Below, piece by piece: positions 42,398 through 51,540 of a DNA stretch of 64,000 bases. This DNA comes from Deltaproteobacteria bacterium (GTDB lineage: Bacteria; Myxococcota_A; UBA796; UBA2385): assembly GCA_016792625.1 (NCBI GenBank), contig JAEUKK010000203.1, positions 1-64,000 of the forward strand, in the 5' to 3' direction. The position numbers and the translations under genes were made by a program. Position 1 is the first letter of the stretch. Each line of letters opens with the position of its first letter. The notes beneath the pieces are model-generated. The model had not been told where the DNA came from, ran no database searches, and saw only the letters and a list, made by a program, of their open reading frames with translations.

Positions 42398-42432
42398 GGG
42401 CTCGCCGGGGCTCCCCCTGGCTGGAGCCCCGT

Positions 42433-43623
42433 ATGCCCAAGCTCTCCGCCCGTGCGCTCTCGCTCCAAGAGAGCGCCATTCGTAAGCTCGACGCCGTCGC
42501 GATGGCCCGCACCGAGGTGCGCTTCCACCGGCTCAACATCGGCCAGCCTGACCTGCCGACCCCCGCGCCGATGATGGACGCCATCGCCAACTTCCGGCCG
42601 CCGCTGCTGGCCTACGGCCCGAGCAGCGGCACGCCCGCCTGCCGCGCCGCCGCCGCCGCGTGGCACGCCCAGAGCTGCCCCGGCCTTGGCCCGCTCGATG
42701 TGGCCATCACCACCGGCGGCAGCGAGGCCCTGCTCTTCGCCCTGCTCGCCGTCTGCGACCCGGGTGATGAGATCATCGTCCCTGAGCCCTTCTACACCAA
42801 CTACAACGGCTTTTGCACCGCCGCGGGCGTGCGCGTGGTGCCGCTGCGCACCGAGCTCTCCGACGGTTTTGGCCCGCCCTCGGCCGCGGCCCTCGACGCG
42901 GTGCGCACCGACCGCACCCGGGCCCTGCTGTTCTCGAACCCGGGCAACCCCACCGGCGCGGTCTGGACGGCTGACCAGGTGGGCGGCGTGCTCGAATGGG
43001 CCGTGCAGCGCGATCTTTTCGTCATCGCCGACGAGGTCTACCGCCAGATCTGGTTCGGCCAGCCCGCGCCCACCGCGCTGGCCTTCGACTTCGCCAAAGA
43101 GCACGTGCTGGCCGTCGACTCGATGTCCAAGACCTGGGCGGCCTGCGGCCTGCGCCTCGGCCTGCTCATCTGCCGCAACCGCGCGGTGATGGAGCGGGTC
43201 GAGCGCCTCGGCCAGGCGCGGCTCGGGCCCCAGCCCCTCGCCCAGGCGGCGGGTGAGGCCGCTTTTGCCCTGCCCGAGCGCTATTACGCCGAGCTGCGCG
43301 CCACCTGGGGCGCCCGGGTCGACGCGCTGCACGCCGGCGTGGCGGCCATCCCCGGCGTCCGCACCCACAAGCCGATGGGCGCCTTTTATTTGATGGCCTC
43401 CCTCCCCGTGGCCGACACCGAGGCCTTCGCCCGCTTCTTGGTCGAGCGCTTCGAAGACAACGGCGAGAGCGTCATGTTGGCCCCGGGGCCGGGCTTCTTC
43501 GGCGACCCGGCCAACGGGCGGGATCTGGTGCGCCTCGCCGCGGTCTACGAGCCTGAGCGCCTGGGTCGGGCGGCCACGCTGCTCGGGGCCGCGCTGCAGG
43601 CCTTCGCGGCCGCTGGCGGCTGA
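42433..43623 (+). CDS. Class I/II PLP-dependent aminotransferase (aspartate aminotransferase-like)
   Basis: This 396-residue fold-type I enzyme has RLNIGQPDLPTPAPM, TTGGSEALLFALLAV (PLP phosphate loop), FSNPGNPTGAVW (Asn binding), VIADEVYRQIWF (Asp and Tyr), the PLP Lys in SMSKTWAACGLRLG, and a C-terminal VRLAAVYEP with the substrate-binding Arg. It transfers an amino group between an amino acid and a keto acid in the cytoplasm; the exact donor is not readable. The start context is GGAGCCCCGTATG. Its stop overlaps the next start as TGATG. Confidence 0.9.
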   Translation: MPKLSARALSLQESAIRKLDAVAMARTEVRFHRLNIGQPDLPTPAPMMDAIANFRPPLLAYGPSSGTPACRAAAAAWHAQSCPGLGPLDVAITTGGSEALLFALLAVCDPGDEIIVPEPFYTNYNGFCTAAGVRVVPLRTELSDGFGPPSAAALDAVRTDRTRALLFSNPGNPTGAVWTADQVGGVLEWAVQRDLFVIADEVYRQIWFGQPAPTALAFDFAKEHVLAVDSMSKTWAACGLRLGLLICRNRAVMERVERLGQARLGPQPLAQAAGEAAFALPERYYAELRATWGARVDALHAGVAAIPGVRTHKPMGAFYLMASLPVADTEAFARFLVERFEDNGESVMLAPGPGFFGDPANGRDLVRLAAVYEPERLGRAATLLGAALQAFAAAGG

Positions 43624-45554
43624 TGGGGCCCCGGGGCGGGCGCCTGCCCCCGGGCCCGCTCGCCCGCGGGGGCCTGACCGCCGGCCTCGGGCTCCTGCTC
43701 GCCTTGGGGCTGCCCCAGGGTGATCTGCGCTTGCTGGCTGATCCGGCGCGGGCGGTGGCCCTGCGCCAGCCCGAGGCGCTGCTCCTCGCCCTGATCGGCC
43801 TGCTGCTGCTCCTTTTGCTGCTGCTGCCCCAGGCCCTCCTCGCGCTGCCTGGCCGCCTGCTCCGCCCGCTGCGTGGGGCCGGGCGCCTGCTCCCCGCCGG
43901 GCTGCTCCTGCTCGGGCTGGGGGCGGGCGCCGTCGAGGCGGCGGCCGACGGCTGGCGCGCCGCCGGCGTGGACTGGCATGACAGCTACCTCGGCGCCTAC
44001 GCCCTGCTGCACGGTGATCTGGTCTTCTATGCGCCCTATCGCTTCCCGCTCTACCCGGCGCTGGGCGGGGCGCTCAGCCGGGCGCTGGGCCTGCCGCTCC
44101 CCCAGGCCCTGCAGCTGCTCAGCCTCGTCGCCCTCGCGGGGATCGCTGTGCCCGTCGCCATCCTCGGGCGGGCGCGCCTGGGCGTGGGCCCGACCGTGGC
44201 CGCGGCGGCCTGCGCCCTGGGCCTCCCCTCCCTGCAGGTCAACGCCCACGCCGTGACCCCCTACCCGCTGTTCGCGGGCGCCTTCGCCTTGCTGCTCTGG
44301 GGGCTGGTCGAGGCGGCGGGCGGGCGGCTGCGCGGCTGGGCCCTCGGTGGTGCGGGCGCGGCCCTGGTCTTCCTCGCCGACGTCAAGGGCCTGCTGCCCG
44401 GCCTGGTCGGGCTTGGGCTGCTGCTGGCCCTGCTCCCCGCGCTGCGGGCGCGGCCCGGTCGGCGCCTGGGCGCGCTGGTCTTGGCCCTGGCCCTCGGCCT
44501 CGGGCCCACCGGGGCGGCCCACGGGTGGATGGCCGGCCTGCCGGTGATCCCTCTGAGCCTCGAGGAGCACAGCGCGCGGGTGCTCGAGGACGGCCGCCTG
44601 GCCAGCGCGGCCTCCAGCGGCACGGTCTTTGGGCAGCTCCGCGGGCCCCTGCAGCCGATTCGCGCCCTGATGGACGTGCAGCGCGCCCTCTCCGCGCCTG
44701 AGCGGGCCGAGCGGGTGGCCCAGCACCGGGCGGGCTCGCTGCAGCGCCTCCGCCGCGACTTCCCGGGCCTGACCTGGCGCAGCCTCGCCTTGGCTGGGCT
44801 GGGCCTGCTCCTCCCCCTGCGCGGCCCGCGCCTGCGCGGCTTTTTGGGCGGCGCGGTCGCGCTGCTGCTGCTGGCCACCACCGGCGGCCTCGCCGGGCTC
44901 GAGTACCAAGAGCGCTACGTGCTCCACGCGGCACCCTGGGTGATCTTGGGCCTCGTGGGCGGGCTCTGCGCGGGGAGCGGCGCCTTGCTCGCCGCCGCGC
45001 GGGGTGAGGTCGCCCGCCCGGCCGGTGGGCTGATGGGTGCGCTGGTCGTGGTCTTCGCCTTGGCCTGGCCCGGCTCACCCCTGGCGCTGGGGCGCGGGGA
45101 GGGCGCGCGCCTCGACCCCTCGACCGGCGGCGGCGGCGAGCAGGCCCTCGCCGCGTGGTCTGCGGGCGCCCTGCGGCCGGATGACCTGCTGCTCGACACC
45201 ACGTGGATGATGTCGGGGGTGCTGCTGCTCGGGCACCACGCGGTCGCCCGCGTGCCCGGCGACTACCCCTCGCTTGGCGTGCCCTTCCCCCAGGGGCGCT
45301 GGCGGGTGAGCCGGCCCTGGCCGGCGGAGGGTGGGCGTCGGCTCGCCTTGGTCGGTCGGCGGCCTGCGCCCCCCAACCAGGTGCGACGGGCCGAGACGAA
45401 CGCCGGGCAGCGGATCCTCGACGACCCGGGCTGGGCGCCCATCTGGGAGAGCACCCGGGGGGAGCTGGTCGTGCTCGAGCACCGCGGCGCCGAGGCGCCC
45501 GCTTGGTGGCTGCCGGGCGGCCTCAGCGGCCCGTCGGCCCATGGTCGGCGCTGA
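43623..45554 (+). CDS. Polytopic membrane protein, GT-C glycosyltransferase-like
   Basis: This 643-residue protein has about ten to twelve hydrophobic segments, many almost pure Leu/Ala/Gly. After the first helices comes GVDWHDSYLGAYALLHGDL with FYAPYRFPLYPALGG. The acidic residue and the pattern of repeated D/E-x-Y and G-P/F-P-L-Y resemble the first periplasmic loop of GT-C enzymes such as ArnT, which use polyprenyl-phosphate sugars. The C-terminal 180 residues form a soluble periplasmic part (LLDTTWMMSGVLLLGHHAVARVPGD in two parts). Family assignment is an inference. It is co-translated with the aminotransferase and overlaps the convergent SDR gene by 32 bases. Confidence 0.65.
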   Translation: MGPRGGRLPPGPLARGGLTAGLGLLLALGLPQGDLRLLADPARAVALRQPEALLLALIGLLLLLLLLLPQALLALPGRLLRPLRGAGRLLPAGLLLLGLGAGAVEAAADGWRAAGVDWHDSYLGAYALLHGDLVFYAPYRFPLYPALGGALSRALGLPLPQALQLLSLVALAGIAVPVAILGRARLGVGPTVAAAACALGLPSLQVNAHAVTPYPLFAGAFALLLWGLVEAAGGRLRGWALGGAGAALVFLADVKGLLPGLVGLGLLLALLPALRARPGRRLGALVLALALGLGPTGAAHGWMAGLPVIPLSLEEHSARVLEDGRLASAASSGTVFGQLRGPLQPIRALMDVQRALSAPERAERVAQHRAGSLQRLRRDFPGLTWRSLALAGLGLLLPLRGPRLRGFLGGAVALLLLATTGGLAGLEYQERYVLHAAPWVILGLVGGLCAGSGALLAAARGEVARPAGGLMGALVVVFALAWPGSPLALGRGEGARLDPSTGGGGEQALAAWSAGALRPDDLLLDTTWMMSGVLLLGHHAVARVPGDYPSLGVPFPQGRWRVSRPWPAEGGRRLALVGRRPAPPNQVRRAETNAGQRILDDPGWAPIWESTRGELVVLEHRGAEAPAWWLPGGLSGPSAHGRR

Positions 45555-46389
45555 GGGGGAGGGCGCGTTTTCCGGCGAAGCGCGGGCGCAGGGCCCGGCC
45601 AGCGAGGCCATAGGCGAGCCGGAGCAGCCAGCGCGGGGCCCCGGCGCCGGCCCAGATGCCGAGCGCGGCGGCCAAGCCCGGGACGGCCACGGCTTGATCG
45701 CGGTCGATGGCGCGGATCCCCGCGGCGGCGCAGTCCGCGGCCGACAGCTCGATGAAGGCGGGCACCCGCTGGCCGGTGGGGTTGCCGGCCACCTGCTCAA
45801 ACTCGGTGGCCACCGGCCCCGGGCAGAGCTGGACGATGCGCAGGCCCGTGCCGGCGAGCTCGGCGCGGAGGGCCTCGGTCATCGCGCTCACGTGGTGCTT
45901 GGTGCCCACATAGGCGGAGAAGAAGGGGGCCCAGGTCAGGCCGAAGCCCGAGCTGACCTGCAGGACGGCGCCGCGGCCGGCGGCCAGCATGGGGTTCAGC
46001 GCGGCGCGGGTGAGCAAAGTGAGCCCCACCACGTTGGTCTGGAGCATCTGCAGCAGCTTGTCTTCGGGGCACTCGTGCAGCAGGCCGATGTCGCCCATGC
46101 CGGCGTTGTTGATGAGCACGTCGAGGCGGCCGTGGCGGCGCAGCGCCCCCTCAACCAGGGCGGCGGGCGCGGCTGGATCGGTGAGATCAGCGCCCTCGAC
46201 GTCGACCACGAGGCGTGGGTGGGCGGCGCGCAGCGCGGCGGCCAGGGCCTCGAGGCGGTCGGCCCGGCGGGCGACCAACACCAGGGCGCGGACCCGCGGC
46301 GCGAGCTGGGCGGCCATGGCGGCGCCGATGCCGCTGCTCGCCCCGGTGAGGAGGACGACGCCGTCGTCGATCGGGCTCGGGCTGCGCAT
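45523..46389 (-). CDS. Short-chain dehydrogenase/reductase
   Basis: This 288-residue classical SDR has TGASSGIGAAMAAQL (TGxxxGxG cofactor loop), LDVLINNAGMGDIGLL (NNAG), Ser in LQVSSGFGLTW, the YxxxK pair in SAYVGTKHHVSAM, and LCPGPVATEFEQVAG. The basic residues at the end of strand 2 (VARRADRLEAL) suggest NADP. The substrate is unknown. The ATG at 46389 has the GGAGCACCG context. The last 32 bases lie under the end of the GT-C-like gene on the other strand, so the two genes share coding DNA tail to tail. Confidence 0.9.
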   Translation of the reverse strand: MRSPSPIDDGVVLLTGASSGIGAAMAAQLAPRVRALVLVARRADRLEALAAALRAAHPRLVVDVEGADLTDPAAPAALVEGALRRHGRLDVLINNAGMGDIGLLHECPEDKLLQMLQTNVVGLTLLTRAALNPMLAAGRGAVLQVSSGFGLTWAPFFSAYVGTKHHVSAMTEALRAELAGTGLRIVQLCPGPVATEFEQVAGNPTGQRVPAFIELSAADCAAAGIRAIDRDQAVAVPGLAAALGIWAGAGAPRWLLRLAYGLAGRALRPRFAGKRALPLSADHGPTGR

Positions 46390-46550
46390 CGGTGCTCCTG
46401 GGGCGCGCTGCCCCTCAAGGGGGTGGGCGGGCGGACGATGGGATGTGCGGCGGTCCGGGTAGCCCACTTGTGGGCCGCTCGTCCGCGGGGGGCCAAGATG
46501 CGGCAGACAGCACGGGGCGCCGCGGGCAGGCGCTGGGCGCGGGGGCGGGC

Positions 46551-48059
46551 ATGAGCGCCGAGGCGCAGGGCCCGCTCGAGGCTGAGCTGCCGGGCGAACA
46601 GCCGCTCGACGCGGGGCTCATCGATGGGGCCGAGGCCGCGCGGGCCGCGGCGCGGGCGCGCGCCCAGGACCGGCGCGGGGCGCTGTTCGGGCTGGTGCTC
46701 AGCGCGATCGAGGACGCGGTCTGTGTCGTGGAGCCCTCCGGTCGTCTGAGCGGCGAGCTGAGCGAGAGCTTCGCCCGCCGCTTCCCCATGGCCGCCGCGG
46801 GCCGCCGGCTCTCTGCGGTGATCGCCGCGCAGGACGATGACTTCGCCGCGCGGTGTGATGGGGTCTTCGAGGGGCTCAGCCTCCGCGCCGATCCGGCCGC
46901 GCTGGCGCTGATCCCGACCACGCTGCACCATGGCGGCGCCGCGTTCCACTGCCGGGCCCTGCCCCTGATCGGAGAGGACGGCCTCGAGGGCGTCGTCGTG
47001 GTGATCTCCGCCCCCGTGCTGATCGCGCCGGTCGACAGCAGCGCCGCGGTGGCCGATGCCCTCGCGCTGGGGCAGGCGGTGGTGGCCGATCTGGACGGCG
47101 TTCTGGAGCGGCTGGACCGCGGGCGCGCCTTGGTGGGCGCGGTGGTCGACCGCGGAGAGGGCGGCCCGGCGCTGGTCGAGCGCATGCTGGGCTTCGCTGC
47201 AGAGATCGGCGCGGCCGGTCAGCGGCGCCTCGCCGACGCCTTTGCCTGCTGCGGCGCCGCGCTGGGCGGGCCAGCGGCGGGCGTGGCGCGCGCCACGCTC
47301 GGGCGGGCCTGGGCCGTGCATGAGGAGCGGGTCGAGGCGCTGGCCCGCGGGCGGGCCGACCGGGTCGAGGTCAGCGCGGTCGAGCTGCTGCGGCTGCGGC
47401 AGCTCATCCAGGGCGGCGCGTCGGCCGACCTGCTGCTGTCGACCACCTACTTTTGGGGAGAGGAGCCCGCGGTGGATCGCCTGCGCCGGATCGCGGCCCG
47501 GGCCGCCGCCCATGCCGGGCGCTTGGGGCGCGTGGTCGAGCTGCAGGCCGACGCGCAGGACCAGCTCCGCGTGCCGGCGGGGCGTTTTGGCCGGCTGTGG
47601 GAGGCCCTCGCTCGCCTCGTCGAAGAGGAGATCGCCCGCGCCATCGAGATCCCCGATGATCGCCAGCGGGCAGGGAAGGGTGAGCGGGCCCACATCGCGC
47701 TGCGGGCCCGGGCCTGCGCGCGCCCTGGCCATGCCCCGCCCGGGGCGGTGCGCCTGCTCGAGCCCGCGCCAGGGGGCGAGAGCTGGGTGCTGGTCGAGCT
47801 GACCGACGACGGCCGCGGGGTGCACTGGCCAGCGGTGGTCGCGGCGGCCACCGCGGCGGGGCTGCCCTGCGCCACCCCCGCCGAGCGGGTCGCGGCGCTG
47901 TTCTCGGGCGCGGTGGGGCCGGCCCAACGTGAGCTGCGCGACGCGCTGGCCGCGCTGGGCGGCTGCGTCGAGCTGAGCTCGCGGGCAGGGGTCGGCGCCC
48001 ACCTCGCGCTCTACATGCCGCTGACCGACGTCGATCAGCGGGCCGAAGGCGCGCGGTGA
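46551..48059 (+). CDS. Degenerate CheA-like histidine kinase ATPase protein
   Basis: This 502-residue soluble protein may have a PAS-like domain near residues 45-165 (LVLSAIEDAVCVVEPSGRL, FHCRALPLIGEDGLEGVVVV). A helical region follows, then a CheA-type ATPase: LGRVVELQADAQDQLRVPAGRFGRLWEALARLV in two parts, LVELTDDGRGVHWPAVV (D419-D420), GLPCATPAERVAALFS, and ALGGCVELSSRAGVGAHLALYMPLT. The N-box Asn and the GRGVGM loop are missing, and no phosphorylatable His box of the HisKA kind was seen. It is probably a pseudo-kinase scaffold or regulator. The ATG at 46551 is chosen because longer frames lack a site. Confidence 0.62.
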   Translation: MSAEAQGPLEAELPGEQPLDAGLIDGAEAARAAARARAQDRRGALFGLVLSAIEDAVCVVEPSGRLSGELSESFARRFPMAAAGRRLSAVIAAQDDDFAARCDGVFEGLSLRADPAALALIPTTLHHGGAAFHCRALPLIGEDGLEGVVVVISAPVLIAPVDSSAAVADALALGQAVVADLDGVLERLDRGRALVGAVVDRGEGGPALVERMLGFAAEIGAAGQRRLADAFACCGAALGGPAAGVARATLGRAWAVHEERVEALARGRADRVEVSAVELLRLRQLIQGGASADLLLSTTYFWGEEPAVDRLRRIAARAAAHAGRLGRVVELQADAQDQLRVPAGRFGRLWEALARLVEEEIARAIEIPDDRQRAGKGERAHIALRARACARPGHAPPGAVRLLEPAPGGESWVLVELTDDGRGVHWPAVVAAATAAGLPCATPAERVAALFSGAVGPAQRELRDALAALGGCVELSSRAGVGAHLALYMPLTDVDQRAEGAR

Positions 48060-48080
48060 GCACCAGACCCACCGCGGCGC

Positions 48081-51000
48081 TCAGCGCCGGCGGCGCAGAC
48101 CGAGCAGGGCGAGCGCGCCGCTGAGCAGGCCGACCAGGCCGCTGAGCGGGCCGCGCGGGGCGGTGGCGCAGCCGACCTTCCCGCTGCCGCCGACGAAGTT
48201 GCCCTCTGGGCCCGCGGCCAGCGCGCCGGTGTCGACCTCGACGTCCTCTCCATCGGTGCCGTCGGTGCCATCCGCGCCGTCGTTGCCATCGGCGCCGCCG
48301 GTGTCGTCTTCGACGGGCAGGCAGTCCTCGTCGTAGCCCGGGGCGTTGGGGTAGACCGCGGGGTCGGTGTCGGCGCAGTCGGTCGGGTAGAGCACGCCGT
48401 CGCGGTCCTGGTCGGCGTCATTGCCGTCGCAGTCTTGATCGAGGCCGTCGTACCAGAGCTCCTCGGCCTCGGGGTGGGCGCCGCTGTTGGCGTCATCGCA
48501 GTCGCTGCCGCCGAAGTCGGCCGAGGCGAAGCCATCGCCGTCGACGTCATACTCGTCGGTGTCGTCGCAGTCGGTGATCAGGCCGTCGTAGGCCGCGTCG
48601 GGCGCGCCCGGGTACACGTCGTCGCGCGCGTCATCGCAGTCGGTGCCGCCGTAGGTGGCGCTGGCGTACCCATCGCCGTCGAAGTCGTTGTCGTCGGCGG
48701 GGTCGCAGTTGTCGTCGACGCCGTCGTAGAAGCGCTCGGTGGCCGCGGTCGAGATGGCCTCGTTGAGGTCGTCGCAGTCGAGGCCGCCGCAGTCGGTCGC
48801 GTCCTCTCCGTCCTCGTCCACGTCGCAGAGGTCGGCGCCGTCGCAGTCCTGGTCGACGCCGTCGTACTCGAGCTCCTCGGCGCCCGGGTAGACGGTGTTT
48901 TGGGCGTCGTCGCAGTCGCCGAAGCCGGTGAGGGCGCCCTGCCAGCCGACCGCGTCGGGCAGGCACTCGACAAAGGCGTCGCTGTCGTTGTCTTGCTCAA
49001 GCGCGCCCAAAGCGCCGTCACAGTCGTCATCGAGGCCGTCGCAGAGCTCGGCGGCCCCCGGGGCGACGTAGGCGCGGGTGTCGTCGCAGTCGGTGCCCGC
49101 GGTCACGTAGCCGGCCGAGGCGCTGCACTCGCGGCGGCTCAGCGCCGGGTCGCCGGCCCCGTCGCTGTCGGCGTCACGGTAGGTGGTCAGCGCGTCGCTG
49201 GCGTCATTGTCGACGAGGCCGTCGCAGTCCTGATCGACGCTGTCGCAGACCTCGGTGGCGCCCGGGTAGGTCGAGCTCACCGCGTCGTCGCAGTCGGTGT
49301 TGTCGTCGGCGTAGCCGGTGGGCTGCGCGCAGTCGCGGCGCACGTCGAGCAGGCCCGTGGTGCGCGTGCCGAAGCTGTCGCCGTCGACGTCGCGGTACCA
49401 GAGGCGGGCGTCTGCGGCGTCAGGCTCGTCGACAACGGTGTCGCAGTCGTCATCGAAGGTGTTGCAGTACTCAGTGGCGCCGGGGTTGGTGGCGGCCCGG
49501 CCGTCGTCGCAGTCGGTGCTGTCGGCGGAGTAGCCGAGGGGCAGGGTGCAGGCGCGGGTGGTCGAGCTGAGGTCACCGTACCCGTCGGTGTCGCCGTCGC
49601 GGTACCAGGTCAGGGCGTCGGTGGCGGTGGCCTCGTTGACCGTGCCGTCGCAGTCGTCGTCAAAGGCGGTCGCGCAGCGCTCGTCGGCGGCGGGGTTGAC
49701 CAGGATGCGGCCGTCGTCGCAGTCCCCGCCGGTGAGGCTCAGCCCTGGGCGGATGCTGCACTCGGCCGCGGTGCTCGGGCCGCCGAAGCCGTCGCGGTCG
49801 TTGTCCACGAAGAAGGTGGTCAGATCGGTCGAGGTCGGGCCGTCGACGGTGCCGTCGCAGTCATTGTCGACGAGGTCGCAGACCTCGACCGCGCCGGGGT
49901 TGACGGTGATCGCCGCGTCATCGCAGTCGCCCGGGACGTCGGCCACCCCCGGGGGCGCCTCGCAGGCCATGACCGGGGTCGTGCCGAAGCCATCGCCGTC
50001 GCCGTCGAGGTACCAGGTGCCCTCGCCGATCGAGCCCGACTCGTCGGTGTCACCGTCGCAGTCGTTGTCTTGCGCGTCGCAGACCTCGTCGGCGTCGGGG
50101 TTGATGTTCAGGTCGCTGTCGTCGCAGTCGCCGTCGATGCTGACCGAGCCCGGCGGCGGCGCGCAGCTCATGCCGCTGGCCCCGCCAAAGCCGTCGCCGT
50201 CATCGTCGGCGTACCAGAGCTCTTCGCCGGTGGCCCCGGCCTCGTCGATGTCGCCGTCGCAGTCGTTGTCGACGCCGTCGCAGTCCTCGACCGCCGAGGG
50301 GTTGATCGCCGCGTTGGTGTCGTCGCAGTCGGTGTAGACCGAGGCCCCGTCGCCGTCGGCGTCGAACTCCCAGTTGACCACCTCGGTGAGCTCGCTGTCG
50401 CTGATGCCGCTGAGCTGGCCCTCGACCCCGAGGCCCGCGATGAGCGCGGTGCTGGTCGCCGCCGCTGCGTCGTTGAGGCGCTGGGTGAGGAAGGTCAGCA
50501 GCCGCACGGTCTGCCCGGCGGGGATGGTCAGCAGGTAGCTGCTGGTGAGCTGGCCGCCGTTGGAGCTCGTGAAGGTGTAGGTGCTCGGGGCGAGGGCGCC
50601 GCCGGTGCCCCACCAGACGAAGCCGAGCGAGGGATCGACGGTGGTCGGCGCGCTGTCGTCGGTGGTGACCCAGGTGTCGTCGGTGGTCAGGAGCGCGTCG
50701 CCCGAGCTGGTCGAGCGCAGGACCGTGTTGCTGTCGCTGCCCAGTGAGCCGTTCGCCAAGCCCGTGGTGCCGGTGATCGCGCCGATGCTCACCCGCAGCG
50801 TCACCGTCGTCGTGCCGGTGTTGGTGAAGCTGTCGAGGTAGCGCAGGTAGCCGACCGTACCGGTGCCGGGCACAAACGCTCGGCGCTGCACCGAGACGGG
50901 GGTCGTGCCCACGGTCACCGACAGGGCGCTCATCGTGACCTCGCGGCTGTCGGCGCTCAAGGTCTCGGTGGTCGAGGTGTAGAGCGTGAGGCCTGACACG

Positions 51001-51242
51001 CTGCAGTTGGTCGGGAAGGTCGCGCTGAAGCTCGTGCTCGGGTTGATGCACAGCTTGCCGTAGTTGTCGTAGCTGTCGGAGCGGCCCGAGGTGCCGTGGC
51101 CGCCGTCGTTGATCGAGCCGTCACCGATGCTGTCGACCTCCCAGTCGAAGGTCTGCGGGTCGACGAAGGTGACATCAGCGTGCGCAGCTGCGGGCGCGAG
51201 GAGCAGCGAGAGCGCGGCGAGGGCGGAGCGGCGGGTGGACAT
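48081..51242 (-). CDS. Secreted MopE-type repeat protein with MYXO-CTERM-like tail
   Basis: This 1053-residue protein has an N-terminal signal (LSLLLAPAAAHAD). Residues about 25-300 form a beta-rich, Thr/Ser-rich domain of unknown family. From about 305 to 975 there are about 13 units of the MopE kind, each with D-C-D-D, a short N/Y-P-x-A-x-E-x-C/Y-D/N, and N-D-C-D-G. These are Ca-binding-like, Cys-paired metal-rich repeats. The tail VGCATAPRGPLSGLVG, a hydrophobic helix and RRRR fits a Cys-type MYXO-CTERM sorting signal. It is likely anchored on the cell surface or in outer-membrane vesicles. Confidence 0.88.
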   Translation of the reverse strand: MSTRRSALAALSLLLAPAAAHADVTFVDPQTFDWEVDSIGDGSINDGGHGTSGRSDSYDNYGKLCINPSTSFSATFPTNCSVSGLTLYTSTTETLSADSREVTMSALSVTVGTTPVSVQRRAFVPGTGTVGYLRYLDSFTNTGTTTVTLRVSIGAITGTTGLANGSLGSDSNTVLRSTSSGDALLTTDDTWVTTDDSAPTTVDPSLGFVWWGTGGALAPSTYTFTSSNGGQLTSSYLLTIPAGQTVRLLTFLTQRLNDAAAATSTALIAGLGVEGQLSGISDSELTEVVNWEFDADGDGASVYTDCDDTNAAINPSAVEDCDGVDNDCDGDIDEAGATGEELWYADDDGDGFGGASGMSCAPPPGSVSIDGDCDDSDLNINPDADEVCDAQDNDCDGDTDESGSIGEGTWYLDGDGDGFGTTPVMACEAPPGVADVPGDCDDAAITVNPGAVEVCDLVDNDCDGTVDGPTSTDLTTFFVDNDRDGFGGPSTAAECSIRPGLSLTGGDCDDGRILVNPAADERCATAFDDDCDGTVNEATATDALTWYRDGDTDGYGDLSSTTRACTLPLGYSADSTDCDDGRAATNPGATEYCNTFDDDCDTVVDEPDAADARLWYRDVDGDSFGTRTTGLLDVRRDCAQPTGYADDNTDCDDAVSSTYPGATEVCDSVDQDCDGLVDNDASDALTTYRDADSDGAGDPALSRRECSASAGYVTAGTDCDDTRAYVAPGAAELCDGLDDDCDGALGALEQDNDSDAFVECLPDAVGWQGALTGFGDCDDAQNTVYPGAEELEYDGVDQDCDGADLCDVDEDGEDATDCGGLDCDDLNEAISTAATERFYDGVDDNCDPADDNDFDGDGYASATYGGTDCDDARDDVYPGAPDAAYDGLITDCDDTDEYDVDGDGFASADFGGSDCDDANSGAHPEAEELWYDGLDQDCDGNDADQDRDGVLYPTDCADTDPAVYPNAPGYDEDCLPVEDDTGGADGNDGADGTDGTDGEDVEVDTGALAAGPEGNFVGGSGKVGCATAPRGPLSGLVGLLSGALALLGLRRRR
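48300..50340 (-). repeat. Tandem MopE-coding repeats
   Basis: About 13 diverged copies of a block averaging roughly 50 codons, recognisable at DNA level by repeated TCGTCGCAGTC (GACTGCGACGA on the coding strand). The copies differ enough that they look old and under protein selection. Confidence 0.7.
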
Positions 51243-51540
51243 GAAGGCCTCGTTTGGGGTCTGGCGGGATGGCTTCAGGTTTGTGGGTCCGGGCCCAGGC
51301 CCGGGATCCTATCCTGTCAATTCTATGTTTGGCCGCTCAAGTGCGCCCGCCCACGCAGGGCATGGGGGTGGGCGCGCAGAGGCGCCGATGCGGGGCGCCC
51401 TCTCACATGGCCGGGGATGGGCCGGACAGGGGGGTGGAAGGTGCGGGTAATCCCGTGGCGGGGGTGTGGGGCCCCCAAGTTCGCACCTTGCGCATGTGGT
51501 CCGCCGCGCTATTTGCCGCGTCCTCTCCATAGGAGCGATC
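51243..51540. other. Divergent intergenic region
   Basis: This gap of about 300 bases between divergent genes holds no convincing coding frame. A CCGGGC/GCCCGG hairpin lies at 51289-51304 and a minus-strand TTGACA at 51320-51315 faces the MopE gene, but without a matching -10. The plus-side gene start is preceded by AGGAGCGATC. Confidence 0.3.

Noticed and set aside
45996..48002. 668-codon open frame on the minus strand
   Set aside because: The plus strand carries CheA-like blocks in the correct order over the same bases, so the plus-strand gene at 46551 is preferred.
48300..50340. CRISPR array
   Set aside because: The repeats are in frame, diverged and translated as MopE units; spacing and sequence do not fit CRISPR.
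48435..50747. 770-codon open frame on the plus strand, Val/Ala-rich
   Set aside because: It is the mirror of the MopE repeats; its periodic VAV/VGV pattern comes from the repeat DNA, not from a second protein.
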